Origin: Streptomyces violaceoruber | GTDB lineage: Bacteria; Actinomycetota; Actinomycetes; Streptomycetales; Streptomycetaceae | Direction: 5' to 3' | NCBI GenBank assembly: GCA_000720805.1 | Contig: JODI01000025.1 | Location: 1 to 64,000, forward strand | DNA: 64,000 bases | Shown here: piece by piece, positions 26,231-35,510 of the stretch | Position numbering within the stretch: position 1 is the first letter of the stretch | Layout of the letters: the number at the start of each line of letters is the position of its first letter | The notes under the pieces: generated by a model | What the model was told of the DNA's origin: nothing | The model's database searches: none | The model's input: only the letters and a program-made list of their open reading frames with translations | Position numbers and translations under genes: made by a program

Positions 26231-27298
26231 GTGCTGAATATGACGAAATGCCAAATTGCGTACTGGGCGTGCGCCGCCGCGGTCGCCGGGGCGAGCCTCG
26301 GGGCCGCTCCGCCGAGCGCCGGTCACGCGACCCACGTGGTCCACCCGGGGGAGTCGATCCAGAAGGCGGTGGACGCCGCCGCGCCGGGTGACACCGTTCT
26401 GGTGTCCCCCGGCACCTACCACGAGAGCGTCAAGGTGAGCACGTCCAGGCTGACCCTGCGCGGCACGGGCCTCGGCACGGTGATCCAGCCGGGCACCAAG
26501 AAGGACGCCAACAAGTGCGCCGAGAACGGCAACGGCATCTGTGTGGTGGGGACGAAGGACAGAAACGTAGAAGGGGTCACGGTCACCTCCCTGACCGTGA
26601 CCGGCTTCGCCAAGTCCGGCCTGTTCGCCATGGCGACGGACAGGCTGACCGTGCGCAACGTGACCGCGGTGAAGAACGGGGTGTGGGGCATCGCCCAGCA
26701 GCGCTCGGTCCGCGGCGTGTTCCGCGGCAACACCGCGCGGGACAACGGCGACGCGGGTCTGTTCCTCGCCAACACCATCACGGCCGAGCAGGGCGCCGCG
26801 GACACCCGGGGAACGGTCGTCCAGGGCAACCGGCTGGAGGGCAACCGGATCGGCGTCACCGTCCGCCGTCTGCGCAATCTCAGCGTCGAGGGCAACCTCC
26901 TCACCGGCAACTGCGCGGGTGTGTTCGTCGTCGGTGACGAGAACAAGCCGAAGGCCGGCCTGCTGACCGTGCGCGCCAACAGCATCGAGAGCAACAACAA
27001 GCTGTGCCCGAAGACCGAGCGGCTGCCCTTCCTGCAGGGCTCCGGCATCGTCCTGACGGGCGCCGAGGATTCGCTGGTGACCGGGAACGTGATCACGGGC
27101 AACGTCGGTACCTCCCCGCTGTCGGGCGGCATCGTCCTGTTCAAGAGCTTCGTGGGCGTCACCAGCGAGCGGAACCGGATCACCCACAACATGCTGCAGG
27201 GCAACTCCCCGGCGGACCTCGTCAACACGGACACAGGCAAGGGCAACACCTTCACCGGCAACTCCTGCCAGGCATCCAAACCCACGGGCCTGTGCTGA
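26231..27298 (+). CDS. Secreted right-handed parallel beta-helix protein (NosD/pectate-lyase-like fold)
   Basis: 355 residues. Signal peptide ending near PPSAGHA, then HPGESIQKAVDAAAPGDTVLVSPGTYHESV, the classic opening of a parallel beta-helix, followed by repeated turns such as VRNVTAVKNGVWGIAQQ, GNTARDNGDAGLFLANT, GNRLEGNRIGVTVRR and GNVITGNVGTSPLSGGIVL. Two Cys pairs are likely disulfides. Such proteins bind or cleave polysaccharides; I see no diagnostic lyase residues. No ribosome-binding site precedes GTG 26231 or ATG 26240. Confidence 0.83.
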   Translation: MLNMTKCQIAYWACAAAVAGASLGAAPPSAGHATHVVHPGESIQKAVDAAAPGDTVLVSPGTYHESVKVSTSRLTLRGTGLGTVIQPGTKKDANKCAENGNGICVVGTKDRNVEGVTVTSLTVTGFAKSGLFAMATDRLTVRNVTAVKNGVWGIAQQRSVRGVFRGNTARDNGDAGLFLANTITAEQGAADTRGTVVQGNRLEGNRIGVTVRRLRNLSVEGNLLTGNCAGVFVVGDENKPKAGLLTVRANSIESNNKLCPKTERLPFLQGSGIVLTGAEDSLVTGNVITGNVGTSPLSGGIVLFKSFVGVTSERNRITHNMLQGNSPADLVNTDTGKGNTFTGNSCQASKPTGLC

Positions 27299-27350
27299 AC
27301 GGCCGGCCGTAAAGCCCCCGATCCCCAGCAGCGCCGAAGAAGCACCCGAG

Positions 27351-27416
27351 AAGAACCAAGAAGAACCAAGAAGAACCAAGAAGAGCAAAGAAGACCAAGC
27401 AGAACAAAGAAGAAGG
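27351..27416 (+). repeat. 10-base purine-rich tandem repeat in leader of methyltransferase gene
   Basis: AAGAACCAAG occurs three times exactly (27351-27380) and three more times in degenerate form with the same 10-base period, ending just before the GGAAGG ribosome-binding region of the methyltransferase gene. It is strikingly A/G-rich for this genome. Confidence 0.92.
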
Positions 27417-27426
27417 AAGGCGGCAC

Positions 27427-28455
27427 ATGACGACCGCTCAGACCGCCCCACCGCCGTCCATGCGGCTGCGGGAGCTCGTGTTCGGGGCGGCGTGTGCCGC
27501 CGCCCTTCGCGCGGCCGCCCGGCTGGGGGTCGCCGACGCGCTCGGCGACAGTCCCATGGCCGTGGAGGACCTCGCGGCAGCGGTGAAGACCGAACCCCGG
27601 CCGCTGCGACGGCTGTTGCGGGCCCTGTCCTGCTACGGCGTCTTCGCCGAGCAGCCGGACGGGACGTTCGCGCACACCGACATGTCCCGGCTGCTGCGCG
27701 AGGACGACCCGCACAGCCTCCGCGACATCACGCTGTGGTGCACCGAGCCGTGGACCTGGGACGCCTGGCCGGAACTGGACGAGGCGGTGCGCACCGGCCA
27801 GAACGTCGTCCAGGGCCTGTACGGCAAGGAGTTCTTCACCTACCTCAACGAGGACGCCCCCGAATCGGCGGCGGTCTTCAACCGCGCGATGACGACCTCC
27901 AGCGAGCAGTCGGCGCGGGACGTCGCCGCCTTGCTCGACCTGTCGGGCACCGCGTCGGTCGCGGACATCGGCGGCGGCCAGGGGCACGTGGTGGCGAGCC
28001 TGCTCGACAAGTACCCGTCGATGCACGGCACGCTGCTCGATCTGCCCCGCGTGGTCGACAACGCCCTGCCACGGCTGCGCGAGCGGGGCGACCTCGCGGA
28101 CCGCGCGCGCATCGTGCCCGGCGACGTCCGGGTGGCCGTCCCGGTCAAGGCCGACGCCTACGTCATCAAGAACATCCTGGAGTGGGACGACGACAGCACC
28201 GCCCGCACCCTGCGCAACGTCATCGAGGCGGGCGGACCCGGGGCCCGGGTCGTGGTCATCGAGAACCTCGTCGACGACACGCCCTCCATGCGGTTCAGCA
28301 CCGCCATGGATCTGCTGCTGCTCCTCAACGTCGGCGGAGCCAAGCACACCACCGACAGCATGGTCAGCCGGCTGACCGAAGCGGGCCTGGTCATCGACGA
28401 CATCCGCCCGGTCAACCCCTATCTGCACGCGTTCGACTGTCACGTCGCCGTGTGA
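27427..28455 (+). CDS. SAM-dependent O-methyltransferase (PF00891 type)
   Basis: 342 residues. N-terminal winged-helix dimerisation domain (about 12-95), then a class I methyltransferase fold: VADIGGGQGHVVASLL (SAM motif I), GTLLDLPRVVDNA (motif II), IVPGDVR and VIKNILEWDDD (catalytic-region pattern in small-molecule O-methyltransferases). Relatives methylate phenolic hydroxyls of aromatic polyketides. It converges on a whiE-like type II PKS, separated by a bidirectional terminator, so methylation of the pigment is plausible but not proven. Confidence 0.87.
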   Translation: MTTAQTAPPPSMRLRELVFGAACAAALRAAARLGVADALGDSPMAVEDLAAAVKTEPRPLRRLLRALSCYGVFAEQPDGTFAHTDMSRLLREDDPHSLRDITLWCTEPWTWDAWPELDEAVRTGQNVVQGLYGKEFFTYLNEDAPESAAVFNRAMTTSSEQSARDVAALLDLSGTASVADIGGGQGHVVASLLDKYPSMHGTLLDLPRVVDNALPRLRERGDLADRARIVPGDVRVAVPVKADAYVIKNILEWDDDSTARTLRNVIEAGGPGARVVVIENLVDDTPSMRFSTAMDLLLLLNVGGAKHTTDSMVSRLTEAGLVIDDIRPVNPYLHAFDCHVAV

Positions 28456-28458
28456 GCC

Positions 28459-28514
28459 GACGGCCACTGGTCGCCGGGCCCGCGACGCTGCGGGCCCGGC
28501 GACCAGTGGCCGTC
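28459..28514. terminator. Bidirectional terminator between methyltransferase and PKS genes
   Basis: A perfect 25-base stem with a 6-base loop starts 4 bases after the methyltransferase stop and ends 16 bases before the last PKS gene stop. It should terminate both convergent transcripts. Confidence 0.9.
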
Positions 28515-28529
28515 CGTGGAGGTGGGGGG

Positions 28530-28853
28530 TCAGCCGCGCTCCCAGACGTAGAAGCGATGCGCCATCGCGTCCTTCGGCGAGCGCCAGGTCTCGGGATCGT
28601 ACGCGGTGACGTACGCCGACAGCCGCTCGCTGATGTCACGGAACTCGGGATGGCCGGCCACCTTGGCGATGGCCGGCCCGGGGTCCTGGTCCGACTCGAT
28701 GAGGTGCAGGTACACGTCGCCGAACTGGAAGAGGCTGCGCCGGGCGACCCCGACGAGATGCGGCAGCTCTCCCCGGTCGGACTCCTCGAAGAGCTTGGCG
28801 ATGTCCGGGGCGGAACCCGGCGCCATCCGGGCGACGATCAGGGCCTGGTGCAT
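28530..28853 (-). CDS. TcmI-family polyketide cyclase (WhiE VII-like)
   Basis: 107 residues. ALIVARMAPGSAPDIAKLFEESDRGELPHLVGVARRSLFQFGDVYLHLIES is the ferredoxin-like TcmI cyclase pattern; the family closes later rings of aromatic polyketides. GGAGG is 8 bases before the ATG. It is the last gene of the PKS operon, in the same relative position as whiE ORFVII. Confidence 0.92.
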   Translation of the reverse strand: MHQALIVARMAPGSAPDIAKLFEESDRGELPHLVGVARRSLFQFGDVYLHLIESDQDPGPAIAKVAGHPEFRDISERLSAYVTAYDPETWRSPKDAMAHRFYVWERG

Positions 28854-28873
28854 GGGAGTGTCCTCCGTCCGGA

Positions 28874-29612
<739 letters not shown>

Positions 29613-29644
29613 GCGGTTCCTCTCCTTTGCTGTGCGGCGCCTCG

Positions 29645-30895
29645 TCACGAGGCGTGAGCGGCGCCGTGCCGCAGCACCAGCGCCGAGTTGGAGCCCATGA
29701 GCCCCCGGCTGAGGACCAGCGCCGTGCGCACCTCGGCGGCGCGGGCACGACCGGTCACCAGGTCGAGGTCATGGCAGATGTCGAAGACGTTGGGGGTGGG
29801 CGGGATCAGGCCGTGCTCCATCGAGAGCACCGCCGCCGCGGCGTCCAGCACGGGTGCCGCGCAGTAGCCGCGCCCGATACCGGTCTTGGGCGCGGTCACC
29901 GGCACGCGCTTGGCGTGGGTGCCGAGCCCGTCGGCGATCGCCAGCGCCTCGGCACGGTCCGCCTCCGGCACGCCGAGGGCGTCGGCGAAGACCACGTCGA
30001 TCTCCTCGGGTGCGCAGCCGGCCTCGTCCAGGGCACCGCGGATGGCCTCCGCGAGCCCTGCCCGGGACTCCTCCCAGCGGGAGGCGCCGGTGAACGTAGC
30101 CGTGTGTCCGGCCAGCACGGCCCGTACCCGCGCGCCCCGTTCCCGGGCCGCCGTCTCCTCCTCCACGACGAGCATCGCGCCGCCCTCCGCGGGCACGAAC
30201 CCGCAGGCCGAGCTGGTGAACGGGCGATAGGCGCGCGTCGGGTCGTCGGCGAGGCTCAACTCCTGGTAGCCCAGCTGGCAGACCACCGAGTACGGGGCGA
30301 GCGGGGCCTCGGTCGAGCCGGCCACGAGCACGTCGGTGCCGCGTCGCACGGCCCGCGCCGCGTGTGCGAGCGCGTCCAGACCGCCGGCCTCGTCGGCGGC
30401 GACCACCGAGCAGGGCCCCTTGAAGCCCCGCCGGATGGAGATCTGGCCGGTGCTGGCGGCGTAGAACCAGGCGATGGACTGGTACGGCCCGACGAAGCGG
30501 CTGCCCTTGCCCCACAGCTGTTGCAGCTCGCGCTGCCCGAACTCGCCGCCGCCGGAACCGGCCGCGGTGACCACGCCCACGGAGAACGGCGAGCCGTCGG
30601 TGTCGGCCTGGCTGAGGCGGGCGTCGTCCAGCGCGAGGTCGGCCGCGGCCAGCGCGAAGTGGGTGAACCGGTCGGTCTGGACGAGGTAGCGCTCCTCGAC
30701 CGCCACGGCCGGTTCGAAGGCGCGGACTTCACCGGCCACCCGCAGAGGCAGGTGCTCGCACCCCTCGCGGGTGACCCGGTCGAGGAAGCTGATGCCTTCC
30801 TGGGTGGACTTCCAGAAGGCCTCGGTGCTGGTTCCGTTGGGCGCGACCACACCGATTCCGGTGACGGCGGCGCTCCGTGGATGCGGTTCGCTCAT
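29645..30895 (-). CDS. Ketosynthase beta/chain-length factor (WhiE IV-like)
   Basis: 416 residues, ketosynthase fold lacking the active-site Cys. At the equivalent place the sequence is [16 protein letters not shown], with Glu where most chain-length factors have Gln. It pairs with the upstream KS and sets chain length. Its ATG overlaps the KS stop as ATGA, the usual coupling that keeps KS and CLF equimolar. The order KS-CLF-ACP-ARO-CYC matches whiE. Confidence 0.94.
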   Translation of the reverse strand: MSEPHPRSAAVTGIGVVAPNGTSTEAFWKSTQEGISFLDRVTREGCEHLPLRVAGEVRAFEPAVAVEERYLVQTDRFTHFALAAADLALDDARLSQADTDGSPFSVGVVTAAGSGGGEFGQRELQQLWGKGSRFVGPYQSIAWFYAASTGQISIRRGFKGPCSVVAADEAGGLDALAHAARAVRRGTDVLVAGSTEAPLAPYSVVCQLGYQELSLADDPTRAYRPFTSSACGFVPAEGGAMLVVEEETAARERGARVRAVLAGHTATFTGASRWEESRAGLAEAIRGALDEAGCAPEEIDVVFADALGVPEADRAEALAIADGLGTHAKRVPVTAPKTGIGRGYCAAPVLDAAAAVLSMEHGLIPPTPNVFDICHDLDLVTGRARAAEVRTALVLSRGLMGSNSALVLRHGAAHAS

Positions 30896-32160
30896 CGTGT
30901 CCTCTCCCTCGGCCGGGTCAGGACCACCGCGGACTGGAAGCCGCCGAACCCGCTGCCCACGGAGAGCACGCTGTTCAGTGTCCGTTCGCGCGCGACGCGC
31001 GGAACGTAGTCCAGGTCGCACTCGGGGTCCGGGGTCTGGTAGTTCGCGGTGGGCGGTACCACCTGGTGGGCCAGGGCCAGCACACAGGCGACGACCTCGA
31101 TCGCCCCGATCGCGCCCAGGGAGTGGCCCACCATCGACTTGATGGAACTCATGGGGGTGTCGTAGGCGTGCTGTCCCAGGGCCCGTTTCACCGCGGCGGT
31201 CTCGTGACGGTCGTTCTGCTGTGTGCCCGACCCGTGCGCGTTGACGTAGTCGATCGCCGTGCCGTCGAGCCGGGCGTGGTCGAGGGCGTCCTCGATGGCC
31301 CGGGCCATCTCCAGGCCCTCCGTGGTCAGACCGGTCATGTGGTAGGCGTTGCCGAAGGTGGCGTAGCCGCTGAGCTCGCAGTACACGTGCGCGCCGCGGG
31401 CCCGGGCGTGTTCGAGCTCCTCCAGGACGAGTACGGCGCCGCCCTCGCCCATGACGAACCCGTTGCGGTCGGCGTCGAAGGGACGTGAGGCGTGGGCGGG
31501 GTCGTCGTTGTTCGGGGAGGTGGCCTTGATCGCGTCGAAGCAGGCCATGGTGATCGGGGAGATCGGCGAGTCCGCGGCACCCGCTATGCACACGTCGGCC
31601 CTGCCCTCCTCGATGGTGTGGAAGGCGTATCCGACCGCGTCCAGCCCCGAGGTGCAGCCCGTGGAGACGGTCTGCACCGGCCCGTGCGCCTCGAACCGTT
31701 CCGCCACCGCCGAGGCGAGCGTGCTGGGCGAGAACGCGCGCTGCAGGTGCGGGCCCGCCTCCTCGTGGCCCACGTCCCAGCGCTGCCCGCTGTGGCTGAC
31801 CAGGACGTAGTCGCGCTCCAGCCGAGTGGTGCCACCGACCGCGGTTCCCAGGGAGACCCCTACCCGCCAGGGGTTCTCGCGGGTGAGATCGAGGCCGGAG
31901 TCCCGTACCGCTTCCTCGCCGGCGACCAGCGCGAACTGGATGTACCGGTCGCACCGGGCGACGTCCTCCGCGTCCAGGCCGTGGGCCGCCGGGTCGAAGT
32001 CGCACTCGGCGGCGATCCGGGAACGCAGGCCGGACGGGTCGAAGAAGGTGATGCCCCGCGTCGCGGTGCGCCCGTCGGCCAGCAGACTCCAGAACGCCGG
32101 TACGCCGATGCCGCCCGGGGCGACGACACCTATGCCGGTGACCGCCACGCGCCTGGTCAT
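30892..32160 (-). CDS. Ketosynthase alpha of type II PKS (WhiE III-like)
   Basis: 422 residues. Catalytic Cys in [17 protein letters not shown], catalytic His in [17 protein letters not shown] and [14 protein letters not shown], and the conserved GFGGFQSA near the end. It carries out the decarboxylative condensations building the polyketide. Its start overlaps the cupin gene stop (ATGA). Residue pattern and neighbours place it in the spore-pigment group of KS enzymes. Confidence 0.95.
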   Translation of the reverse strand: MTRRVAVTGIGVVAPGGIGVPAFWSLLADGRTATRGITFFDPSGLRSRIAAECDFDPAAHGLDAEDVARCDRYIQFALVAGEEAVRDSGLDLTRENPWRVGVSLGTAVGGTTRLERDYVLVSHSGQRWDVGHEEAGPHLQRAFSPSTLASAVAERFEAHGPVQTVSTGCTSGLDAVGYAFHTIEEGRADVCIAGAADSPISPITMACFDAIKATSPNNDDPAHASRPFDADRNGFVMGEGGAVLVLEELEHARARGAHVYCELSGYATFGNAYHMTGLTTEGLEMARAIEDALDHARLDGTAIDYVNAHGSGTQQNDRHETAAVKRALGQHAYDTPMSSIKSMVGHSLGAIGAIEVVACVLALAHQVVPPTANYQTPDPECDLDYVPRVARERTLNSVLSVGSGFGGFQSAVVLTRPRERTR

Positions 32161-32618
32161 GACCCCACCTGAGGTCCTGAGGACACCCGGCCCACCCCGG
32201 CGGGGGCCGCCTCCGTGGGAACCGGGACGGCGTCGGTCTCCTCGGTGTCGACGTGGCCGAGCGGCGGCGACGGGGCCAGCGGCCCGAGATGGAAGACGAT
32301 GCGGGCCTCCACGTTGCCCACGTTGCGGAAACGGTGCCGCATGTGGGCCGGGATCATCAGCCCCTGCTCGGGCTGCAGCGAGTGCGGCTCACCGTCGAGG
32401 TCGACCTCCAGCTGCCCGCACAGGGCGTAGACGAACTCCTCCGAGTACGGGTGGTAGTGCTCGGCGATGCGGTCGCCGGGCTGCACGATGGCCACGCCCA
32501 TGAAACCGCTGGTGGAGCCGACTGTGGCGGGAGTGAGGAGGGCGCGCAGATCGCCGCCTCGCCGGGTGTTGGGCTCGACCTCGCTGAGGTCCACGATTCT
32601 GGGACGGTGTTTGTTCAC
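32157..32618 (-). CDS. Cupin protein of spore-pigment locus (WhiE II-like)
   Basis: 153 residues, single cupin domain. The metal-binding motif is [23 protein letters not shown], followed by [10 protein letters not shown]. The homologous whiE ORFII protein is required for spore pigment formation or modification, but its reaction is unresolved. GTG start with GGAG seven bases upstream; the stop overlaps the KS ATG. Confidence 0.9.
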   Translation of the reverse strand: MNKHRPRIVDLSEVEPNTRRGGDLRALLTPATVGSTSGFMGVAIVQPGDRIAEHYHPYSEEFVYALCGQLEVDLDGEPHSLQPEQGLMIPAHMRHRFRNVGNVEARIVFHLGPLAPSPPLGHVDTEETDAVPVPTEAAPAGVGRVSSGPQVGS

Positions 32619-32686
32619 GACGTTGCTCCGATCGTGTGCTGTGTCGACGGGTCGCGGTGGCCGCCGCGCCCCGGCCGCTCGAGGAA

Positions 32687-33841
32687 TCAGGCCTCGGGCG
32701 AACGGCGGTCGGTGACGAGTTCCATGCGGGCGAGCTTGAGCAGGTGGCTGAGATCGCCGTCCCGCCCGCCGGCGTCCGCACCGGACATGCCGTCCGGGAA
32801 CGTCGTCAGCTCGGCCGCCTTCGCGGCGTCCATGAGGCCGAGGGACAGCGCGGGGTCACCGGCGTCGAGGCCGCCGCGCAGGTCGATCAGCCGCACCACG
32901 ACGTCGTCGCGCTGGAAGATCGTGCTGCGCAGGACCGGGCTGCGCGGATCGTCGGCCGCCGCCTCGTCGTGCTCGGCGAGCAGCTGCGCCAGCTGGAGGC
33001 CGCGACCGGGCCGGGCCGGGTAGTACAGCGCGTGCCGTTCCGCCGCCGGGTCCTCCTGCTCGGCCGTCACATGGTGGACGGCGGGCAGCGCGGCCCGGGT
33101 GAAGAAGACCCGTGCGGACTCGGGGTCGTCGAGGTCCCGGTCCTGCTCCAGATACGGGTTGATGGCCTCCTCCACGGCCCGCACCTCGGGCTGCCGGGCG
33201 ACGTGACGCAGCGCCGCGAGCAGGTCGCCCCGTACCTCGATGGCCCGCACCACCCGGTTGCCGTGCATGAACAGGGAGGTGCGGCACAGCCGGGTGGTGT
33301 CGTCGACCCGCGGCTCGGGCGAGGCGTAACCGGCGAGGATCTCGGCGACGGTCGCCTCGCTGCCGGGCTTGACCGTGAACGTGAGGGCGTGCCGGATCAC
33401 GCCGTCACCCATGCGGGGCGCGGTCTGCAGTCCGCGCCGGCTCATGGGGGCGTGCGCCGCCGGGCCGCCGGTCTCCCGGACGACGTGGAAGCGCAGCGAC
33501 CGGGTGTCCCGGACACAGCTGTGCAGTGGCTCCACCATCCGTACGTGCGCTTCGCTGTTCACCCAGGTGAGGAAGGGGGGAGCGCTCTCCCACTCGCTGG
33601 TGATGAGCCACTGGGAGGGGTTCTCGATCGACTGGCACAGCTGGTCGCTGACGTGCCCGGGGACGGACGCAACCTGGTTGCAGAGTTGCTCGTACGCCTC
33701 CAGGAACTGCTGCTGGGCTCCGTCGTAGACGTCCACCAGCAGGACGACCCGGAGCCTGGAGCCGTCGAACACTGACTGGGAGACACGCGGCGACACCTTG
33801 CCGGTCCGCGGCTGTGAGGCAGGTGCAGACGTGGTGGTCAT
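32687..33841 (-). CDS. SchA/CurD-like spore-pigment protein (WhiE I-like)
   Basis: 384 residues. An N-terminal antibiotic-biosynthesis-monooxygenase-like ferredoxin fold (about 30-115, [23 protein letters not shown] and [11 protein letters not shown]) is followed by the SchA/CurD domain ([45 protein letters not shown]). Members occur first in whiE, sch and cur spore-pigment operons; the biochemical role is unknown. GGAGAAG precedes the ATG at 33841. It is the first gene of the leftward PKS operon. Confidence 0.9.
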   Translation of the reverse strand: MTTTSAPASQPRTGKVSPRVSQSVFDGSRLRVVLLVDVYDGAQQQFLEAYEQLCNQVASVPGHVSDQLCQSIENPSQWLITSEWESAPPFLTWVNSEAHVRMVEPLHSCVRDTRSLRFHVVRETGGPAAHAPMSRRGLQTAPRMGDGVIRHALTFTVKPGSEATVAEILAGYASPEPRVDDTTRLCRTSLFMHGNRVVRAIEVRGDLLAALRHVARQPEVRAVEEAINPYLEQDRDLDDPESARVFFTRAALPAVHHVTAEQEDPAAERHALYYPARPGRGLQLAQLLAEHDEAAADDPRSPVLRSTIFQRDDVVVRLIDLRGGLDAGDPALSLGLMDAAKAAELTTFPDGMSGADAGGRDGDLSHLLKLARMELVTDRRSPEA

Positions 33842-33986
33842 CCTGGGCACTTCTCCTTACGGGGCGGGAAAGCAGCGACATGGGCTGCGGCGCTTCTGTG
33901 TGAGCGTGACTCGATCCTGTGCCGGTCCCCTCCGGCGCGCGATTCGTATGGACTACGAGGGTGACCCGGACGGCCGTCGGACGCGT

Positions 33987-34694
33987 TCACGTGAGGTGGG
34001 CGAAGACCACCAGGTTGTCCGTGTAGTCCCTGACCGTGCGGTCGTAGTCGCCCGCGCAGGTGATGAGCCGGACCTGGGCCTGCGGGGTGTCGCCGTACAC
34101 CCGCCGGCTGGGGAAGTCGTCCTTGGCGAACTGCTCCACGTCGTCGACCACGAAACTCGCTGTACTCCGGTCGGCCCTGACGACCCGGAAGGTGTCGCCC
34201 TTCTTGAGTTCACCGAGGCCGGCGAAGACCGCCGCCGAGGTGGCCGTGTCCACGTGCCCGGCGATGATCGCCGTGCCTGTCTCGCCGGGCGAGGCGCCCC
34301 CGCCGTACCAGCCGACGAGGTTGGTGTCGTGGGGCGGCGGGGCCTCGAGCTGCCCGGTGGGTCCGATGGCCAGGGTGGTGAAGGGGGCGTCCACCGAGAT
34401 TTTCGGGATGAGCAGACGGACGGGCCTCGATCGCGGCAGATGCCGGCCGACGGGCTGGAGGCTCGGGGAGGCCGACAGGGCGGTCTGCGGGGCGGCCTGC
34501 GGGATTCGCGGGGCCTGCGGGGCGGGGTGGCCCTGCGCGGGGCGAGCGGTGTCGGTCGGCGTGCCGGGGCCGCTGAACAGGCTCATCGCCAGGATCAGGA
34601 GGGCCGTGGCGCACAGCATCAGCAGGCCTGTGTGAGGGCTTTGGCGGGTCGGCGGCGGCTGGTCGTCGGTGGGGGAGGACGGAGGGACAGCCAT
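33987..34694 (-). CDS. Class F sortase
   Basis: 235 residues. An N-terminal membrane anchor (about residues 24-42) and a Pro/Ala-rich linker lead to a sortase domain beginning RPVRLLIPKISVDAPF. The catalytic His lies in AGHVDT, the Cys in RLITCAGDYD, and the Arg is probably in the DYDRTVRDYTDN stretch. Class F sortases attach or process cell-surface proteins in actinomycetes. The near-complete anti-16S match GAGGTGATC precedes the ATG. It lies directly downstream of a likely substrate gene, separated by a strong terminator, and both interrupt the pigment locus. Confidence 0.9.
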   Translation of the reverse strand: MAVPPSSPTDDQPPPTRQSPHTGLLMLCATALLILAMSLFSGPGTPTDTARPAQGHPAPQAPRIPQAAPQTALSASPSLQPVGRHLPRSRPVRLLIPKISVDAPFTTLAIGPTGQLEAPPPHDTNLVGWYGGGASPGETGTAIIAGHVDTATSAAVFAGLGELKKGDTFRVVRADRSTASFVVDDVEQFAKDDFPSRRVYGDTPQAQVRLITCAGDYDRTVRDYTDNLVVFAHLT

Positions 34695-34749
34695 AGGGGG
34701 GATCACCTCACTGGTGCGCGGCGGCGGGCGGACGGAGCGGGCCGTGGGG

Positions 34750-34802
34750 CGTCAGCGGAGCGGCCGCCACACGATGCACCGGTGGCGGCCGCTCCGCTGA
34801 CG
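34750..34802. terminator. Perfect 21-base hairpin between sortase and its probable substrate gene
   Basis: Arms of 21 bases (34750-34770 and 34782-34802) are exactly complementary around an 11-base loop. It lies 13 bases after the surface-protein stop codon and would end that leftward transcript, giving the sortase its own promoter or only readthrough. Confidence 0.9.
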
Positions 34803-34815
34803 CGTCCGGCATGGA

Positions 34816-35337
34816 TCAGGCCGGGCCGGGGACCGACTTCTTGCGCCGGGCGGCGTACAGCCCGCTCCCGGCGACGGCCAGGACCGCCAGTCCGCCCGCG
34901 GTCACGGCGGGCGTGGCCAGCGCGCCGCCTCCGGTGTGGATCCCGCCGCTGGGCTTTTCGTGGCCGCCGCTCCAGGACTCCTCGCTGTCCTTGGTCCAGG
35001 AGGAGTCCTTGCCGCCGTCCTCGCTGTCCTTGGTCCAGGTGGAGTCCTTGCCGCCGTGCTCGCTGTCCTTGGAGCTCTGCGAGTCGTGCTTGGCGGAGTG
35101 GTCGCCGTCCGAGCCGCCGTCGTTCACCGCGGTCAGCGCACCACCGCCGGTGTGCATGCCACCGTGGGGTCCGTCATGGCTGCTGCCCTTGTCGTGCTCT
35201 TTGCCGCCCTTGTCGTGTTCTTTGCCGTACGACGAGTCGTCGTGGTCCCAGCCGTCGGCCGCGTAGGCGCCGGGTGCGGTGACGGCGAGGACGGCCGAGG
35301 CCGCCGCGGCGGCCAGGAGCATGCGAGAGGAACGCAT
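34816..35337 (-). CDS. Secreted, membrane-tethered surface protein; probable sortase-associated
   Basis: 173 residues: signal peptide (to about AYAAD), a long His/Asp/Ser/Lys-rich hydrophilic region, a hydrophobic segment (about 143-162, TPAVTAGGLAVLAVAGSGLY) and a basic tail ARRKKS. This is the sorting-signal architecture, but there is no LPxTG motif before the hydrophobic segment. The motif GG(M/I)HTGGGAL occurs twice (near residues 59 and 133), the second right where a sortase motif would be. DS-GGKDS-WTKDSE repeats lie between. AAAGGA precedes the start. Confidence 0.8.
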   Translation of the reverse strand: MRSSRMLLAAAAASAVLAVTAPGAYAADGWDHDDSSYGKEHDKGGKEHDKGSSHDGPHGGMHTGGGALTAVNDGGSDGDHSAKHDSQSSKDSEHGGKDSTWTKDSEDGGKDSSWTKDSEESWSGGHEKPSGGIHTGGGALATPAVTAGGLAVLAVAGSGLYAARRKKSVPGPA

Positions 35338-35440
35338 ATGAGGGTCCTTTCGCCACGGCCGGGCAGCTGCCGCTTCGTCAGCTGAGGTGACCCGGCCCTG
35401 ACTGATCCACCGTCAGCCAGCCGCCCGGCTCGCACCACTT

Positions 35441-35466
35441 GGGGCGCTCACCCGGGTGAGCGCCCC
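35441..35466. terminator. Palindromic hairpin after hydroxylase gene
   Basis: A perfect 26-base palindrome (13-base arms GGGGCGCTCACCC, no spacer) lies 45 bases after the leftward FAD hydroxylase stop. Confidence 0.7.
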
Positions 35467-35510
35467 ACCTGGCGATCGGAGGTGCGCGCCGTTCCCCGAA
35501 GGCGGATCGG

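Noticed and set aside
29645..32005. Single 786-codon frame spanning KS and CLF
   Set aside because: The first half is out of frame with the KS; the real genes are two overlapping ORFs joined by ATGA.
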